Assembly: GCF_002723975.1 (NCBI RefSeq)
Contig: NZ_BEWO01000005.1
Coordinates: 62,001-126,000 of the forward strand
From: Gluconobacter japonicus
GTDB lineage: Bacteria; Pseudomonadota; Alphaproteobacteria; Acetobacterales; Acetobacteraceae
Length of the DNA stretch: 64,000 nucleotides
Reading direction: 5' to 3'
The position numbers were made by a program, and so were the translations under genes. The first letter of the stretch is position 1. Every line of letters starts with the position of its first letter. Below, piece after piece: positions 46,749 through 56,610 of the stretch. The notes under the pieces are model-generated. The model saw only the letters and a list, made by a program, of their open reading frames with translations. It was not told the origin of the DNA and did no database searches.

Positions 46749-48572
46749 ATGCAGTATGATATCTTCCTTGGCATAGCCCTGACATTCGGGGCCGGAATGC
46801 TGGCCCAGTGGGTCGCCTGGCGCTTTCGCCTCCCAGCGATCGTCCTCCTCTTCACCATAGGACTGCTGTTCGGGCCTGGGCTGGGTATTCTCCATCCATC
46901 CGAAACGATGGGATGGGTCTTCCGTCCGCTTGTGTCGCTCCTGGTGGCGATCGTGGTGTTCGAAGGGGGAATGGCGCTGGACATTCGCCAGCTTCGGGAA
47001 GCCGGAGAAGGTGTCGCACGCCTGACGATGCTTGCGCTGCCCATCAACTGGGTCTTGGGATCACTCGCTGCGCATTATGTTGCCCATCTCGAATGGGGCA
47101 CATCCATGCTGTTTGGGGCCATTATCGTCGTGACAGGACCGACGGTGGTTCTCCCGCTTCTGCGCAGCGCGAAGCTACAACCTAAAGTGGCCGCATTTCT
47201 GCGATGGGAAGCCATCGTCAATGATCCGTTGGGAGCGATTCTTGCGGCTGTAGTTTTACAGCTCATGCTCCTGCATGTGGATCTGCATACCGGCGTTTTC
47301 TTTACCCACACGCTGCCAGACCTTCTAGCCGCCGCAACCGAGTCCATCTCGGCAGGCATCCTTCCGGCTTATCTGATCCGCTATCTCTTCACGCGCGACA
47401 TGATGCCGGAAATCCTCAAAACGCCGGTTCTCATTTCCATGGCGCTGGTCATCTTCACAGCCTGCAATCTGGAAATGGAGGGGGCAGGGCTGGTCGCGGT
47501 GACGATTTTTGGAATGGCGCTGACCAACCTTCATATTCCCGGCGTCGCAGAACTTCGCCGCATCAAGGAATCCATGGTGGTTCTGGTGGTGTCAGTTCTG
47601 TTTATCCTGCTGACGGCCGACCTGCATCGTGAGGTGCTCAAGCATCTTTCCATTCCGATTCTGATGCTGACATTGGTGGTGCTGTTTGTTGTCAGACCTG
47701 TGGGGATTTTCTTTTCCACGCTTGGAACGAGCATGCCGTGGAAAGAACGGCTTTTTGTCGGATGGATTGCGCCTCGCGGTATCGTGGCTGCCGCCGTTGC
47801 TGGGGCGGCAGGTATTCGCCTGAAGGAAACAGGATACCAGTCTGCCGATCTCATCATGCCAGCCGTGTTCGCTGTCATCGCTGTGACAATGATCCTGCAT
47901 GGCTTCTCGCTCCGACCCATTGCAAGAGCGCTGAAACTCACCCTTTCAAACGATCCAGCTATTGCCATTCTGGGTGCCAGCGGATGGTCTGTCGATCTTG
48001 CAGCGTGTCTGCACCGGGAAGGCATTCCAGTCCTTCTGGTGGACAACAGATCGAGCGCCCTGATGCCGGCAGCGCAGATGGATATTCCGGTTCTGCGCAC
48101 GGAACTCTTGTCTCAGCACGGGCAGGAGGCCCTTGAGGAGCGTCCTGCTGATTATCTGATCGCGACGACAGGTGATGGTATTTATAACGGCATGATCTGT
48201 GGCCATCTGGCTCCAGCCATGGGACGGGAACGCGTGTTCCAGATCAGCCCTGGCGTGGCGAGACTGGATTTCTATCACGGTCTGTCTCGTGACTCGCGTG
48301 GGAAGGTTCTTGGAGAACCTGCGTGGAACTACACCCTGTTCGATACTCTTTTCGAACAGGGGTGGCGCTTTACGTCCCGCGTTGCAACAGACGCAAATGC
48401 AGGCGGTTTCGGAACGGATGATAACCGACTGGATATCCTCGTCAGTCGACGGACAGCCATCCTTATTCGATCCGCCGAAGACCCGACAACGATCGTACCG
48501 ATGCCGGGAGATCTTATGATTTCCATGGTCCCACCTACCGATCAGGCCAAAGGAAATGGGGAAGCGTCTTAG
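46749..48572 (+). CDS. CPA1-type cation/proton antiporter
   Basis: This is an inner-membrane Na+(K+)/H+ exchanger; 607 residues with about 12 N-terminal helices. Blocks are RLPAIVLLFTIGLLFGPGLGIL, VFEGGMALDIRQLRE, ATSMLFGAIIVVTGPTVVLPLL, EAIVNDPLGAILA (the ND ion-binding pair) and GWIAPRGIVAAAVAGAAG. The C-terminal ~200 residues contain a TrkA-N-like nucleotide-binding fold (PAIAILGASGWSVDLAACLHREGIPVLLVDN). The stop codon overlaps that of the convergent L,D-transpeptidase gene. Confidence 0.93.
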   Translation: MQYDIFLGIALTFGAGMLAQWVAWRFRLPAIVLLFTIGLLFGPGLGILHPSETMGWVFRPLVSLLVAIVVFEGGMALDIRQLREAGEGVARLTMLALPINWVLGSLAAHYVAHLEWGTSMLFGAIIVVTGPTVVLPLLRSAKLQPKVAAFLRWEAIVNDPLGAILAAVVLQLMLLHVDLHTGVFFTHTLPDLLAAATESISAGILPAYLIRYLFTRDMMPEILKTPVLISMALVIFTACNLEMEGAGLVAVTIFGMALTNLHIPGVAELRRIKESMVVLVVSVLFILLTADLHREVLKHLSIPILMLTLVVLFVVRPVGIFFSTLGTSMPWKERLFVGWIAPRGIVAAAVAGAAGIRLKETGYQSADLIMPAVFAVIAVTMILHGFSLRPIARALKLTLSNDPAIAILGASGWSVDLAACLHREGIPVLLVDNRSSALMPAAQMDIPVLRTELLSQHGQEALEERPADYLIATTGDGIYNGMICGHLAPAMGRERVFQISPGVARLDFYHGLSRDSRGKVLGEPAWNYTLFDTLFEQGWRFTSRVATDANAGGFGTDDNRLDILVSRRTAILIRSAEDPTTIVPMPGDLMISMVPPTDQAKGNGEAS

Positions 48573-49078
48573 GGCGCTTCCACAATAATCGAGGTTAGCC
48601 CCTGTGCCAGGACGCGGCGAAGATCGCGTTCCTGTAAAGCAATGCACCCTTCCGTAAACCCCGTCACAGTCGGCAGATGCAGGAAAATTGCTGATCCACG
48701 CCCCGAATCGGGTTTGAGATCGTTCCATCCCATCACAATGCAGAGATCATAAGCATGGTCTTCCCTCCACATTTTTTCGCATGAGGCGGCGTGGGGAAGA
48801 GTAACCGGACGGTTGTAATCGCGAGAGCCCACGTCATCACACCATCCATCTGATGGAGCGATTGGCTCAATAGGCAAGCCGGCGCCGGAAACCGGCCTTT
48901 CCGTACGGTCAGCACGATAGAGAATACGGCGCAGCGGTAATTCTCCCACCGGCGTCGCGTGATCACCTTCGCGCTTGTCAAGGCGTATGCCGCCTGATCC
49001 AATCAAAGCCGGAATGATTTCATTTCGAAAGTAGAGAAAAGCGCGGTTTTCAGCGATTCTCAAATTAGCTTTAGTCAT
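48569..49078 (-). CDS. L,D-transpeptidase (YkuD) family protein without signal peptide
   Basis: This is a 169-residue protein with the YkuD catalytic fold. It has KREGDHATPVGELPLRRI in the first half and HLPTVTGFTEGCIALQERDL with catalytic Cys145 in the second. The classic SHGC sequence is replaced by TEGC, as in the COG3786 branch. No signal peptide or membrane segment is visible at the N-terminus (TKANLRIAENRAFLYF), so how it would reach peptidoglycan is unclear. Its stop overlaps the antiporter's stop. Confidence 0.87.
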   Translation of the reverse strand: MTKANLRIAENRAFLYFRNEIIPALIGSGGIRLDKREGDHATPVGELPLRRILYRADRTERPVSGAGLPIEPIAPSDGWCDDVGSRDYNRPVTLPHAASCEKMWREDHAYDLCIVMGWNDLKPDSGRGSAIFLHLPTVTGFTEGCIALQERDLRRVLAQGLTSIIVEAP

Positions 49079-49233
49079 CAGGCTGTTTTCTTTTCAATTT
49101 GCATTTGTCATACCTCATGTTGCAAGTTTGCTTCGCTTTCCAGCAATGGGGAGAGAAGAATTAGATGCGTGGCTTATCAACGCGAACCCACGCGGATGTG
49201 ACGCTTCCGCTCAGATAAAACGAGACAGGTATT

Positions 49234-49968
49234 ATGGCAGGTCCCCGCCCCATCCTCGTAGTTGATGACGACGACACACTCCGGCAGTTGCTGGCAGAAC
49301 AGCTCCAGCACGGTGGCGAACTTGAGACGATTGAAGCGACTTCTGTCGCGACTGCTCGGGAACTGCTGAAGAAGCCGGGGGCACGCTATGATGCGATGCT
49401 GCTGGACATCACCCTTCCAGATGGGGATGGACGTGACTTCTGCGCAGAACTGCGTCGTGAGGGCGTTCGCATGCCAATCATCATCCTGACCGGCTCAGAT
49501 GATGAAAGCGATATTGTTCGCGGCCTGGATGCCGGTGCCAATGATTACGTGGCCAAGCCTTTCCGGATTGGCGAACTTCTGGCCCGACTTCGCGCACAGC
49601 TCCGGATTTTTGAAAACAGCGAAGATGCCGTTTTTGAAATTGGGCCTTATGCGTTCCGTCCCTCCGCAAAACTCCTCGTCGAGACCGCGCGTAACCGCCG
49701 GATCCGTCTGACGGAAAAGGAAGCAGCGATCCTGAAGTATCTGTATCGTGCAAGGCATCGCCCTGTGGCACGTCAGGTTCTTCTGAACGAGGTTTGGGGC
49801 TACAACGCGGCCGTCACGACCCATACGCTCGAGACGCATATCTATCGTCTGCGTCAGAAGATCGAGCCGGATCCGACCAAGACATCCCTGCTCATCACGG
49901 AAGGGGGCGGTTATCGCCTTGATCCGGAAGGCAAAACAGTCGCTACAGCGGAATCACTCCCGGCCTGA
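49234..49968 (+). CDS. OmpR/PhoB-type response regulator
   Basis: This is a two-component transcriptional regulator; 244 residues. The receiver domain has VVDDDDTLRQLL, phospho-acceptor Asp58 (MLLDITLPDGDG), TGSD and KPF motifs. The C-terminal winged helix follows (RRIRLTEKEAAILKYLYRARHRPVARQVLLNEVWGYNAAVTTHTLETHIYRLRQKIE). No histidine kinase is adjacent, so the cognate partner is elsewhere. Confidence 0.95.
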   Translation: MAGPRPILVVDDDDTLRQLLAEQLQHGGELETIEATSVATARELLKKPGARYDAMLLDITLPDGDGRDFCAELRREGVRMPIIILTGSDDESDIVRGLDAGANDYVAKPFRIGELLARLRAQLRIFENSEDAVFEIGPYAFRPSAKLLVETARNRRIRLTEKEAAILKYLYRARHRPVARQVLLNEVWGYNAAVTTHTLETHIYRLRQKIEPDPTKTSLLITEGGGYRLDPEGKTVATAESLPA

Positions 49969-49977
49969 AGCCGGGAG
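49957..49977. terminator. hairpin spanning the response-regulator stop codon
   Basis: Arms CTCCCGGC and GCCGGGAG have a 5-base loop that includes the TGA stop. It also lies 8 bp beyond the stop of convergent xthA, so it may act on both transcripts. Confidence 0.6.
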
Positions 49978-49985
49978 CAAGCCGG

Positions 49986-50783
49986 TCAGGCTGGATCAAA
50001 ATCCAGCACGACCGGCACATGATCTGACGGGCTTTCCCAGTCCCGCACATCCCGACGAATACGGATATCCCGTAATCCCGGCATCAGGTCAGGCGTCATC
50101 CAGACATGGTCAAGACGACGCCCACGGTCAGACTTTTTCCAGTCCTTGTTTCGATAAGACCACCACGTATAGAGCTTGGTCGGTTCAGGCGTGATACGCC
50201 GCATGGCATCCTGGAAACCTGTCGCCATCCAGGCATTGAGCCGTTCTGTCTCCGGCGGTGTGTGGCTGACGATCTTCAAAAGCTGACGGTGGCTCCAGAC
50301 GTCATGCTCCAGTGGCGCAATGTTAAGGTCTCCGACCACGATGCTGCGAGCAGGAGGCGTTTCCGTAAACCAGGCGGTGGCTTCCTCCACAAAGGCCAGT
50401 TTGTGAGCGAATTTCTCGTTTTCTTCCGGATCAGGAATATCGCCGCCGGCCGGAACGTAGAAATCATGAAGCAGAACCGGGCCACCAGGAGTTTCGATGG
50501 AGGCCGCGATATGCCGGCAATCCTCGCGGCTACACCAGTTTGGAGTGTTCGCAACGGACGTCAGGGGCAGCCGCGAGAGAATCGCCACCCCATTATAGCC
50601 CTTCATGCCGCGATAAAGCTGATAGGGCAGTCCGAGCGCCGTTAGCGCTTCAGCCGGAAAGAGCGGATCGGGAACTTTCGTCTCCTGAAGGCAGACGATG
50701 TCCGGATTTTCCTCCTCGACCAGCTTCTGCAAAAGGGGCAGCCGAAGCCGGAGGGAGTTGATGTTCCATGTAATCAGACGCAT
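49986..50783 (-). CDS. xthA: exodeoxyribonuclease III
   Basis: This is an AP endonuclease/3'-5' exonuclease of base-excision repair; 265 residues from ATG 50783, giving the family's standard start MRLITWNINSLRLRLPLL. A GTG at 50846 would add 21 residues. Motifs are DIVCLQETKVPD, FYVPAGGDIPDPEEN, IVVGDLNIAPLEHDVW, YTWWSYR and the C-terminal GRRLDHVWMTP and SDHVPVVLDF (catalytic His). It is divergent from the M19 dipeptidase gene. Confidence 0.96.
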   Translation of the reverse strand: MRLITWNINSLRLRLPLLQKLVEEENPDIVCLQETKVPDPLFPAEALTALGLPYQLYRGMKGYNGVAILSRLPLTSVANTPNWCSREDCRHIAASIETPGGPVLLHDFYVPAGGDIPDPEENEKFAHKLAFVEEATAWFTETPPARSIVVGDLNIAPLEHDVWSHRQLLKIVSHTPPETERLNAWMATGFQDAMRRITPEPTKLYTWWSYRNKDWKKSDRGRRLDHVWMTPDLMPGLRDIRIRRDVRDWESPSDHVPVVLDFDPA

Positions 50784-50863
50784 CACCTCTGGATCGACTG
50801 AATTGCTCTCTTTGACAAGCACCTCTTGCGTCAAGAAAGCCTCCACCCGATCTAGGACGGATC

Positions 50864-51871
50864 ATGACTGACCTTCACGACACGCTTCTCACTTTCGATA
50901 CTCATATCGACATTCCCTGGCCCGACATGAACGATGCCTGGTCTTCGGATAACCCGCGAAAAGTGGATGTTCGGAAGTGCCACCAGGGCAAACTGCGATC
51001 CGTCTGCCTTGCAGCTTACATCCCACAAGGGCCACGCGATGAGGCGGGCCATGAAGAGGCCTGGGAGCGTGTGCAGGCCATGCTGAAGGTCATTAATTCT
51101 CTGGGAGGAGAGCAGGACGGGCTGGCGGCTCGTGTGTGCCGGACAGCTCAGGATGTTCGTTCAGCCTTCAAAAACAATGCTCTCGCCATCGTACCCGCCA
51201 TTGAGAATGGTCATGCTCTTGGTGGTGTCCCCGCCCGAATCGGCCAGTTGGCCCGGGACTATGGCGTTCGATACATGACGCTGACCCATAACGGGCATAA
51301 TGTGCTGGCGGATGCAGCCATTCCTCTCAAAAGCCTGAACGATGTCACCGCGCTTCATGGTGGCTTGTCAGAAATTGGCCGAGAGACAATTCGTGAAATG
51401 AACCGGCATGGCGTTCTGGTGGATGTGTCGCACACTGCGAAATCTACAATGATGCAGGCGTCCGAACTCTCCACGACACCTGTATTCGCCAGCCATTCCT
51501 GCGTCCGCAGTCTATGCGACCACCCCCGCAACCTTGATGACGAACAGCTGGATCGCCTTAAAGAGACTGATGGCCTGATCCAGATTACGGCTATGGGGTC
51601 TTTCCTCCGCAAAGGAGGCGCTGGAACCGTCGAAGATCTGGCCCGGCATGTGGCTTACGTTGCCGAGCGCATCGGTGTGAGGCACGTGGGCGTTTCGTCT
51701 GACTTCGATGGTGGCGGTGGCATTCCCGGCTGGGAAGACGCAACAGAAACGCGAAACGTGACCCGTGCTCTGGAAGCTGCTGGATTTGGACCGGACGATC
51801 TTTCTGCCATCTGGGGTGGTAACATGCTGCGGCTGATGGAAAAGGCCGAACAAGCATCAATTTCAGCCTGA
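50864..51871 (+). CDS. M19-family membrane dipeptidase
   Basis: This is a zinc dipeptidase of the renal-dipeptidase family; 335 residues. Metal ligands are in LLTFDTHIDIPW (HxD), IVPAIENGHALGG (Glu), DVSHTAKSTMM (His) and PVFASHSCVRSLCDHPRNL (His). GVSSDFDGGGGIPGWED is the C-terminal signature. It has no obvious signal peptide and is probably cytoplasmic. Confidence 0.95.
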   Translation: MTDLHDTLLTFDTHIDIPWPDMNDAWSSDNPRKVDVRKCHQGKLRSVCLAAYIPQGPRDEAGHEEAWERVQAMLKVINSLGGEQDGLAARVCRTAQDVRSAFKNNALAIVPAIENGHALGGVPARIGQLARDYGVRYMTLTHNGHNVLADAAIPLKSLNDVTALHGGLSEIGRETIREMNRHGVLVDVSHTAKSTMMQASELSTTPVFASHSCVRSLCDHPRNLDDEQLDRLKETDGLIQITAMGSFLRKGGAGTVEDLARHVAYVAERIGVRHVGVSSDFDGGGGIPGWEDATETRNVTRALEAAGFGPDDLSAIWGGNMLRLMEKAEQASISA

Positions 51872-52186
51872 AAATCGCCCTCAGCTCAGTAAAAAAGTTC
51901 TCTCAAACGGGAACAGAACGGGACCATGAAGACTTAAAGCGAAGTGCACTCGTCCACCATGCTTTTAAGAGTCAAGAGGTCCTGTTCAACCAAAGCCAAG
52001 AATGGGAAAAATTTCTCACCCATCCATGCAACGGAAAGAATTTATAAGTCTTTTCAATTATTTACGTTTAATGATTAAAAAATAGGCAATCTGACGGCAG
52101 GGCTTGCAAACCTTGGCCTTCATGATTCTGTCATGGAGCAACCCACAGACTTGTCCACAGGTTCAGTGGATGACTGAAGAACCGGC
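51872..52186. other. 315-bp intergenic region upstream of uvrC
   Basis: This is A+T-rich compared with its surroundings, especially 52025-52090. I see no gene with coding signals and no hairpin terminator. A single DnaA-box-like TTGTCCACA occurs near 52150. No GTTC-N7-GTTC SOS site was found before uvrC. It presumably holds the uvrC promoter, and an unrecognised small RNA cannot be excluded. Confidence 0.45.
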
Positions 52187-54106
52187 ATGAATGACCTCAC
52201 GCCCAAGGAGATGAAAACAAGAATGACGGCTGAGGAAGTCCCTGTTCCGACTGTTAAAAAGCAGGGCGTGGACGCAATTCGTGAGGCTTTGAAGACCATT
52301 CCCTACAGCTCTGGCGTGTATCGCATGCTGGGAGAGAAGGGGGAGGTTCTGTACGTCGGCAAGGCACTGAGCCTCAAGAAACGTGTGTCGTCCTATACGC
52401 GGATCAACCAGCTTCCTGAACGCCTTCGCCGGATGGTGTCCATGACGGTCTCAATGGAGATCGTCATTACCAGAACGGAAGCGGACGCGCTTCTTCTGGA
52501 AGCAAACTACATCAAGCGCATGAAGCCGCGCTTCAACATCCTGCTACGGGACGACAAGAGCTACCCCTGGCTGATGCTGACGGAAAATCACGAGTTCCCT
52601 CAGATCACCAAACAGCGTGGCAAACCGGTCAAGGGCGCAACCTATTGGGGGCCTTTTGCTTCGGCCTGGGCTGTGAACCAGACGCTGAACCTTGTGCAGA
52701 AAACCTTCCTTCTCCGCTCGTGTTCAGACTCTGTTCTTAACAGCAGGACCCGTCCGTGCCTGCTTTTTCAGATTAGACGCTGCTCCGCACCTTGTGTGGA
52801 TCGCATTTCCAAGCCTGACTACGCCGAACTGGTGATGCAGGCGAAGCAGTTCCTGTCAGGTAAAAATACAGAGCTGCAACAGGAGTTGGCGATCGAAATG
52901 GAGCGGGCTTCTGAAGCCATGGAATATGAGAAGGCTGCGGCGATCCGCGATCGTATCCGCGGTTTTGCAAGCATCCAGAACTCGGGAATTATCAATCCGG
53001 CGTCCATCAATGATGCCGATATCGTAGCGATCTGGCAGGATGCAGGTCAGACCTGCATTCAGGTTTTCTTCATCCGAGGCAGCCGAAATAATGGCAATAG
53101 GGCGTTCTATCCCGTCCATGCCGAAGAGGAGGCTCCTGCGGATGTCCTGTCAGCATTCCTGCTGCAGTTCTACGACAACAAACCTCCGCCACCGTCCATT
53201 CTGGTGAATCATGCCTTACCAGAACAGAAACTTATTGAGGAAGCCCTCAGCATCCGGCGTGAGCAAAAGGTTGAAATCTCGTTTCCGCAACGTGGCGAAA
53301 AAAAGAACGTCGTCGATCACGCCACCCTAAACGCGCGCGAAGCCTTGGAACGGAAGCTTGCGGAAAATACGGGCCAGAAAAAGCTTCTTGAAGGTGTAGC
53401 GAAGGTTTTCAACCTTCCAGAAACGCCCAAACGTATCGAAACCTATGACAACTCACACATCATGGGGCAGGCGCCTTATGGTGTCATGGTCGTGGGCGGC
53501 CCGGAAGGGTTTGAAAAACGATCCTACCGGAAATACGCCATTAAAGGGCCTGTCACTCCGGGAGATGATTTCGGCATGATGCGTGAAGTCATGGAACGCC
53601 GTTTTGGCAAGGACAGGGAAACCGACGAGAGACCCGAAGACTGGCCGGATCTTCTGCTGATTGATGGTGGTCTGGGACAATTCAATGCGGTCCGCGCGGT
53701 ACTGAATGATCTGGGCGTGACAGGCATTCCCATTGTGGCGATTGCCAAAGGGCCGGATCGGGATGCGGGCAGAGAATGGTTCTTTACGGAAACCCAGCCC
53801 CCATTCCAGCTTCCACCGCGAGACCCGGTTCTTTACTACCTCCAGCGCCTACGCGATGAGGCTCATCGCTTTGCCATCACAACACACAGGGCAGGGCGCT
53901 CCAAAGGATTGCGAAAATCAGAACTGGATGACGTTCCGGGAATCGGCGGTGCTCGCAAGAAAGCTCTTCTGAATCACTTTGGCTCTGCAAAAAGTGTGAG
54001 ACAGGCCAGCCTTGAAGAGCTTGAAACAGCGCCAGGAATCAGTTCAGGCATTGCCAGAGCCATATACGGACATTTTCATCCTGAATGGCTCCGGACGCAA
54101 AGCTGA
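52187..54106 (+). CDS. uvrC: excinuclease ABC subunit C
   Basis: This makes the dual incisions in nucleotide-excision repair with UvrAB; 639 residues. The GIY-YIG nuclease is at [30 protein letters not shown]. The UVR motif region is near [24 protein letters not shown]. The RNase H-like C-terminal nuclease has [14 protein letters not shown] and [14 protein letters not shown]. The tail carries tandem helix-hairpin-helix motifs ([39 protein letters not shown]). Length is normal. Confidence 0.97.
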   Translation: MNDLTPKEMKTRMTAEEVPVPTVKKQGVDAIREALKTIPYSSGVYRMLGEKGEVLYVGKALSLKKRVSSYTRINQLPERLRRMVSMTVSMEIVITRTEADALLLEANYIKRMKPRFNILLRDDKSYPWLMLTENHEFPQITKQRGKPVKGATYWGPFASAWAVNQTLNLVQKTFLLRSCSDSVLNSRTRPCLLFQIRRCSAPCVDRISKPDYAELVMQAKQFLSGKNTELQQELAIEMERASEAMEYEKAAAIRDRIRGFASIQNSGIINPASINDADIVAIWQDAGQTCIQVFFIRGSRNNGNRAFYPVHAEEEAPADVLSAFLLQFYDNKPPPPSILVNHALPEQKLIEEALSIRREQKVEISFPQRGEKKNVVDHATLNAREALERKLAENTGQKKLLEGVAKVFNLPETPKRIETYDNSHIMGQAPYGVMVVGGPEGFEKRSYRKYAIKGPVTPGDDFGMMREVMERRFGKDRETDERPEDWPDLLLIDGGLGQFNAVRAVLNDLGVTGIPIVAIAKGPDRDAGREWFFTETQPPFQLPPRDPVLYYLQRLRDEAHRFAITTHRAGRSKGLRKSELDDVPGIGGARKKALLNHFGSAKSVRQASLEELETAPGISSGIARAIYGHFHPEWLRTQS

Positions 54107-54214
54107 CATTTCCGTGAGGATCGAGGCTCCATCTCCTTTTGGCACAAAAAATACACACATCCCGATCAGATTGGCGCATACCGGAACCAGCCAAACTGTT
54201 CTAGACTGCCTTCG

Positions 54215-54817
54215 ATGCTCACTGATCTGCCAAATGTCCTGACCCTGCTTCGCATAGCGGCCATTCCAGTTCTGGTCGCTCTGCTAGCCCTGCATTCCGC
54301 ACTGGGGAATGTAGCAGCCTGTGTTGTCTATACGGCGGCCTGCATCACGGATTATCTGGATGGCGCTCTGGCACGTCGGTGGCAGATGCTGTCCGAACTG
54401 GGGCGCATGATGGACCCTATCGCGGACAAGCTCCTGGTAGGAGCCCTGCTACTGGCTTTGGCTGGCCTGACGGTTCTTCCGGTATTCTCGCTCTACGCCG
54501 CGATCATCATTATGCTGCGCGAGATCCTTGTGAGCGGTCTGCGTGAATACATGGCTTCCCAGCGGGAAACCCTTCCTTCTACCCGTCTGGCAAAATGGAA
54601 GACCGGCATCCAGATGGTCGCCATTGGCTTCCTGATTGGTGGAGACAAGGCCGCTGCCGCTCTTCATCTGTCCTTTCTGCCCGCCACGCTGATTGGTGGT
54701 ATTCTGCTGTGGATCTCAGTTATTCCAACAGTTCTCAGTGGCTGGGGCTACCTTACAATTGGCTTTTCCAGAATGATGGCATCTGATCCGCGCAAGTCCT
54801 CGAAGATCGTATCCTGA
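54215..54817 (+). CDS. pgsA: CDP-diacylglycerol-glycerol-3-phosphate phosphatidyltransferase
   Basis: This is an inner-membrane enzyme making phosphatidylglycerol phosphate; 200 residues with about five to six helices. The CDP-alcohol phosphatidyltransferase signature D-x2-DG-x2-AR-x8-G-x3-D-x3-D is exact (DYLDGALARRWQMLSELGRMMDPIADK). The start LPNVLTLLRIAAIPVLVALLAL is family-typical. It lies 108 bp after uvrC; the uvrC-pgsA order is also common in other proteobacteria. Confidence 0.94.
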   Translation: MLTDLPNVLTLLRIAAIPVLVALLALHSALGNVAACVVYTAACITDYLDGALARRWQMLSELGRMMDPIADKLLVGALLLALAGLTVLPVFSLYAAIIIMLREILVSGLREYMASQRETLPSTRLAKWKTGIQMVAIGFLIGGDKAAAALHLSFLPATLIGGILLWISVIPTVLSGWGYLTIGFSRMMASDPRKSSKIVS

Positions 54818-54918
54818 TCTGGACTGTGCACGATTATTATTGCAGTTATCATCCCATCATCTGGCGCTTTCACGCAATGATCGCTAAAGGTCAATGATCG
54901 ACCTTATGGGAGTATGCA

Positions 54919-55524
54919 ATGCGTAAGGCCGCTCTACTGGCATTACCTCTCGCCCTGAGTGGCTGTTCGGGCATGGGCAAGTTTTTGAACGATACAGCTC
55001 TGTGGTCAGGCAGCAATCCTAACGCGCCACACGGGGATAGTGAAAACTTGCGTCGTGCTCGCGGGGAAACAGTTGCCTCCACGCCGATCCTTCCGGAAGG
55101 CGGGAATATGTGGCCTGGCTCTCCTCAGCCTCTGCCAACTCTGAAAGATGTTGAAAACCCCGATAGCGTGTTCAATCGCGCTCTGGGCGATCCTGCGACA
55201 TATTTCGGCGGCGCCTCAATCGACAAAACATTTATGGGGGGAATTGCCGGCTCTGGTGCTTTGGGGTCCATGGGACATCAGATGAAACCAGGAGAAAGCA
55301 TCTCGGCTGGAGAAAGTTCGGATACACGTCATGGTGTGTCTCAGGACCGGAGCAACCTCATCCCAGCACTTCCGACAAGCGTTCCAGATAACGCGCCCCA
55401 TTTCCTGTCAAAAAACCCCGACAAGACAATCATCATTCCAAACGGAGATGGCACAAGTACGCTCATCGCCCCTGACGGAAAGGTAAGGGTTGTCCGCGGC
55501 ATTCCAACTGCCCCGAAACATTAA
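54919..55524 (+). CDS. putative lipoprotein, 201 residues
   Basis: No characterised family was recognised. A short signal ends in a lipobox (LLALPLALSGC). The mature part is polar and Gly/Ser/Pro-rich with little predicted structure, and includes NPDSVFNRALGDPATYFGGASIDKTFMGGIAGSGALGSMGHQ. A C-terminal stretch of possible beta-strand character follows (KTIIIPNGDGTSTLIAPDGKVRVVRGIP). It is probably an envelope protein. Confidence 0.78.
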   Translation: MRKAALLALPLALSGCSGMGKFLNDTALWSGSNPNAPHGDSENLRRARGETVASTPILPEGGNMWPGSPQPLPTLKDVENPDSVFNRALGDPATYFGGASIDKTFMGGIAGSGALGSMGHQMKPGESISAGESSDTRHGVSQDRSNLIPALPTSVPDNAPHFLSKNPDKTIIIPNGDGTSTLIAPDGKVRVVRGIPTAPKH

Positions 55525-55532
55525 TCTGCATA

Positions 55533-55571
55533 ATGGTTCCTGAAAGGCCCTCGCGGACTTACAGGAACCAT
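55533..55571. terminator. 10-bp inverted repeat between lipoprotein gene and lexA
   Basis: Arms ATGGTTCCTG and CAGGAACCAT flank a 19-base loop that itself has some pairing. It lies in the 53-bp gap between convergent stops, so it is likely a shared terminator. Confidence 0.65.
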
Positions 55572-55577
55572 ACACGT

Positions 55578-56303
55578 TCAATACTGACGGAAGAGCGCTA
55601 CCAAACGCCCCTGAATGCGAACACGCGACGCCGGAAGAATGCGGGTTTCATAATCCCGGTTGGCAGCTTCAAGGGCGATTGTAGAACCGCGCCGACGCAG
55701 TTTCTTGAGGGTCACTTCCTGATCATCAATCAAAGCCACGACAATCTGGCCATTATCCGCGAGTTCGCCACGGCGAATGATCGCCATATCTCCGTCCAGA
55801 ATGCCCGCTTCAATCATGGAATCGCCTGCAACGGTCAGGGCATAATGTTCACCCGTGCCAAGCAGGGAAGAGGGTACCTGAATATGGGTGCTCTCATCCT
55901 GAAGAGCCTCAATCGGCAGACCTGCCGCGATACGCCCGTAGAGAGGAATCTGAACATTCACATCTTCGACGGGCGAGCGCGGCGCTTCCGAAAAAGCCCC
56001 CTCCATAGCCTGACGGCCACCTTCGACGACTGTCGGCACGAATGGAGCCTGCGCAACAGTGCTCTCAGCATGTGGCGCATCCATTCCCATATGAGGAAGA
56101 CGCAGAACCTCCAACGCTCGGGCACGATGATGATGCCGACGCAGGAAGCCCCGTTCCTCAAGAGCGGAAATCAAGCGATGGATACCTGATTTGGAGCGGA
56201 GCTCGAGCGCATCCTTCATTTCGTCGAAAGAGGGAGAATACCCGGTCCGGCGAAGGTGCTCGTCAATATATAGCAAAAGCTGGTGCTGCTTGCGCGTCAG
56301 CAT
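55578..56303 (-). CDS. lexA: SOS regulator LexA
   Basis: This self-cleaving repressor of the SOS response has 241 residues from ATG 56303; the frame runs open to 56423, but that part is leader. The N-terminal winged helix is [53 protein letters not shown]. The cleavage bond is A127-G128 (RIAAGLP). The catalytic dyad is Ser162 (AGDSMIEAG) and Lys200 (EVTLKKL). A GTTC-N7-GTTC operator lies 79 bp upstream, indicating autoregulation. Confidence 0.97.
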   Translation of the reverse strand: MLTRKQHQLLLYIDEHLRRTGYSPSFDEMKDALELRSKSGIHRLISALEERGFLRRHHHRARALEVLRLPHMGMDAPHAESTVAQAPFVPTVVEGGRQAMEGAFSEAPRSPVEDVNVQIPLYGRIAAGLPIEALQDESTHIQVPSSLLGTGEHYALTVAGDSMIEAGILDGDMAIIRRGELADNGQIVVALIDDQEVTLKKLRRRGSTIALEAANRDYETRILPASRVRIQGRLVALFRQY

Positions 56304-56381
56304 ACAGGCGCTCCTGTGCGCCTCGGTGGAGGCATAATCTGAAAACAGACAGAACACATGACCAACATGTATCTCCCTTTT

Positions 56382-56396
56382 GTTCTTTATAGGTTC
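56382..56396 (-). promoter_or_regulatory. LexA (SOS) box upstream of lexA
   Basis: A direct repeat GTTC-TTTATAG-GTTC matches the alphaproteobacterial LexA operator GTTC-N7-GTTC exactly. It is read on the plus strand, and the gene it controls (lexA) is on the minus strand with its start at 56303. It lies in the 307-bp gap between lexA and rpmG. Elsewhere that gap is A+T-rich and shows no other gene. Confidence 0.9.
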
Positions 56397-56610
56397 CTCT
56401 TTACCGGACCACAAGGACGTCAATGTCCTGAAAACATGAGTTTTAGCGGCTAAAATTGATTATTTTTCCGAAAAAAGACACGTTATCAGCGGATTTTCAC
56501 GAGAAAGCCTTGACCTGAGACAGACAAATCAGCATGGTGCGCCGAACTAGATCAACCTGCTGCTTTGACACTTGCGAGCGGCATCAGGACGGCGCAAGCC
56601 CGAGGGTATC

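Noticed and set aside
52140-52165. Replication-origin signal suggested by a DnaA-box-like TTGTCCACA and A+T-rich DNA before uvrC
   Set aside because: A single imperfect box without clustering, dnaA/hemE neighbours or other origin features.
56304-56423. N-terminal extension of LexA by 40 residues
   Set aside because: The extension does not look like LexA, covers the SOS-box leader, and [10 protein letters not shown] at 56303 is the standard family start.
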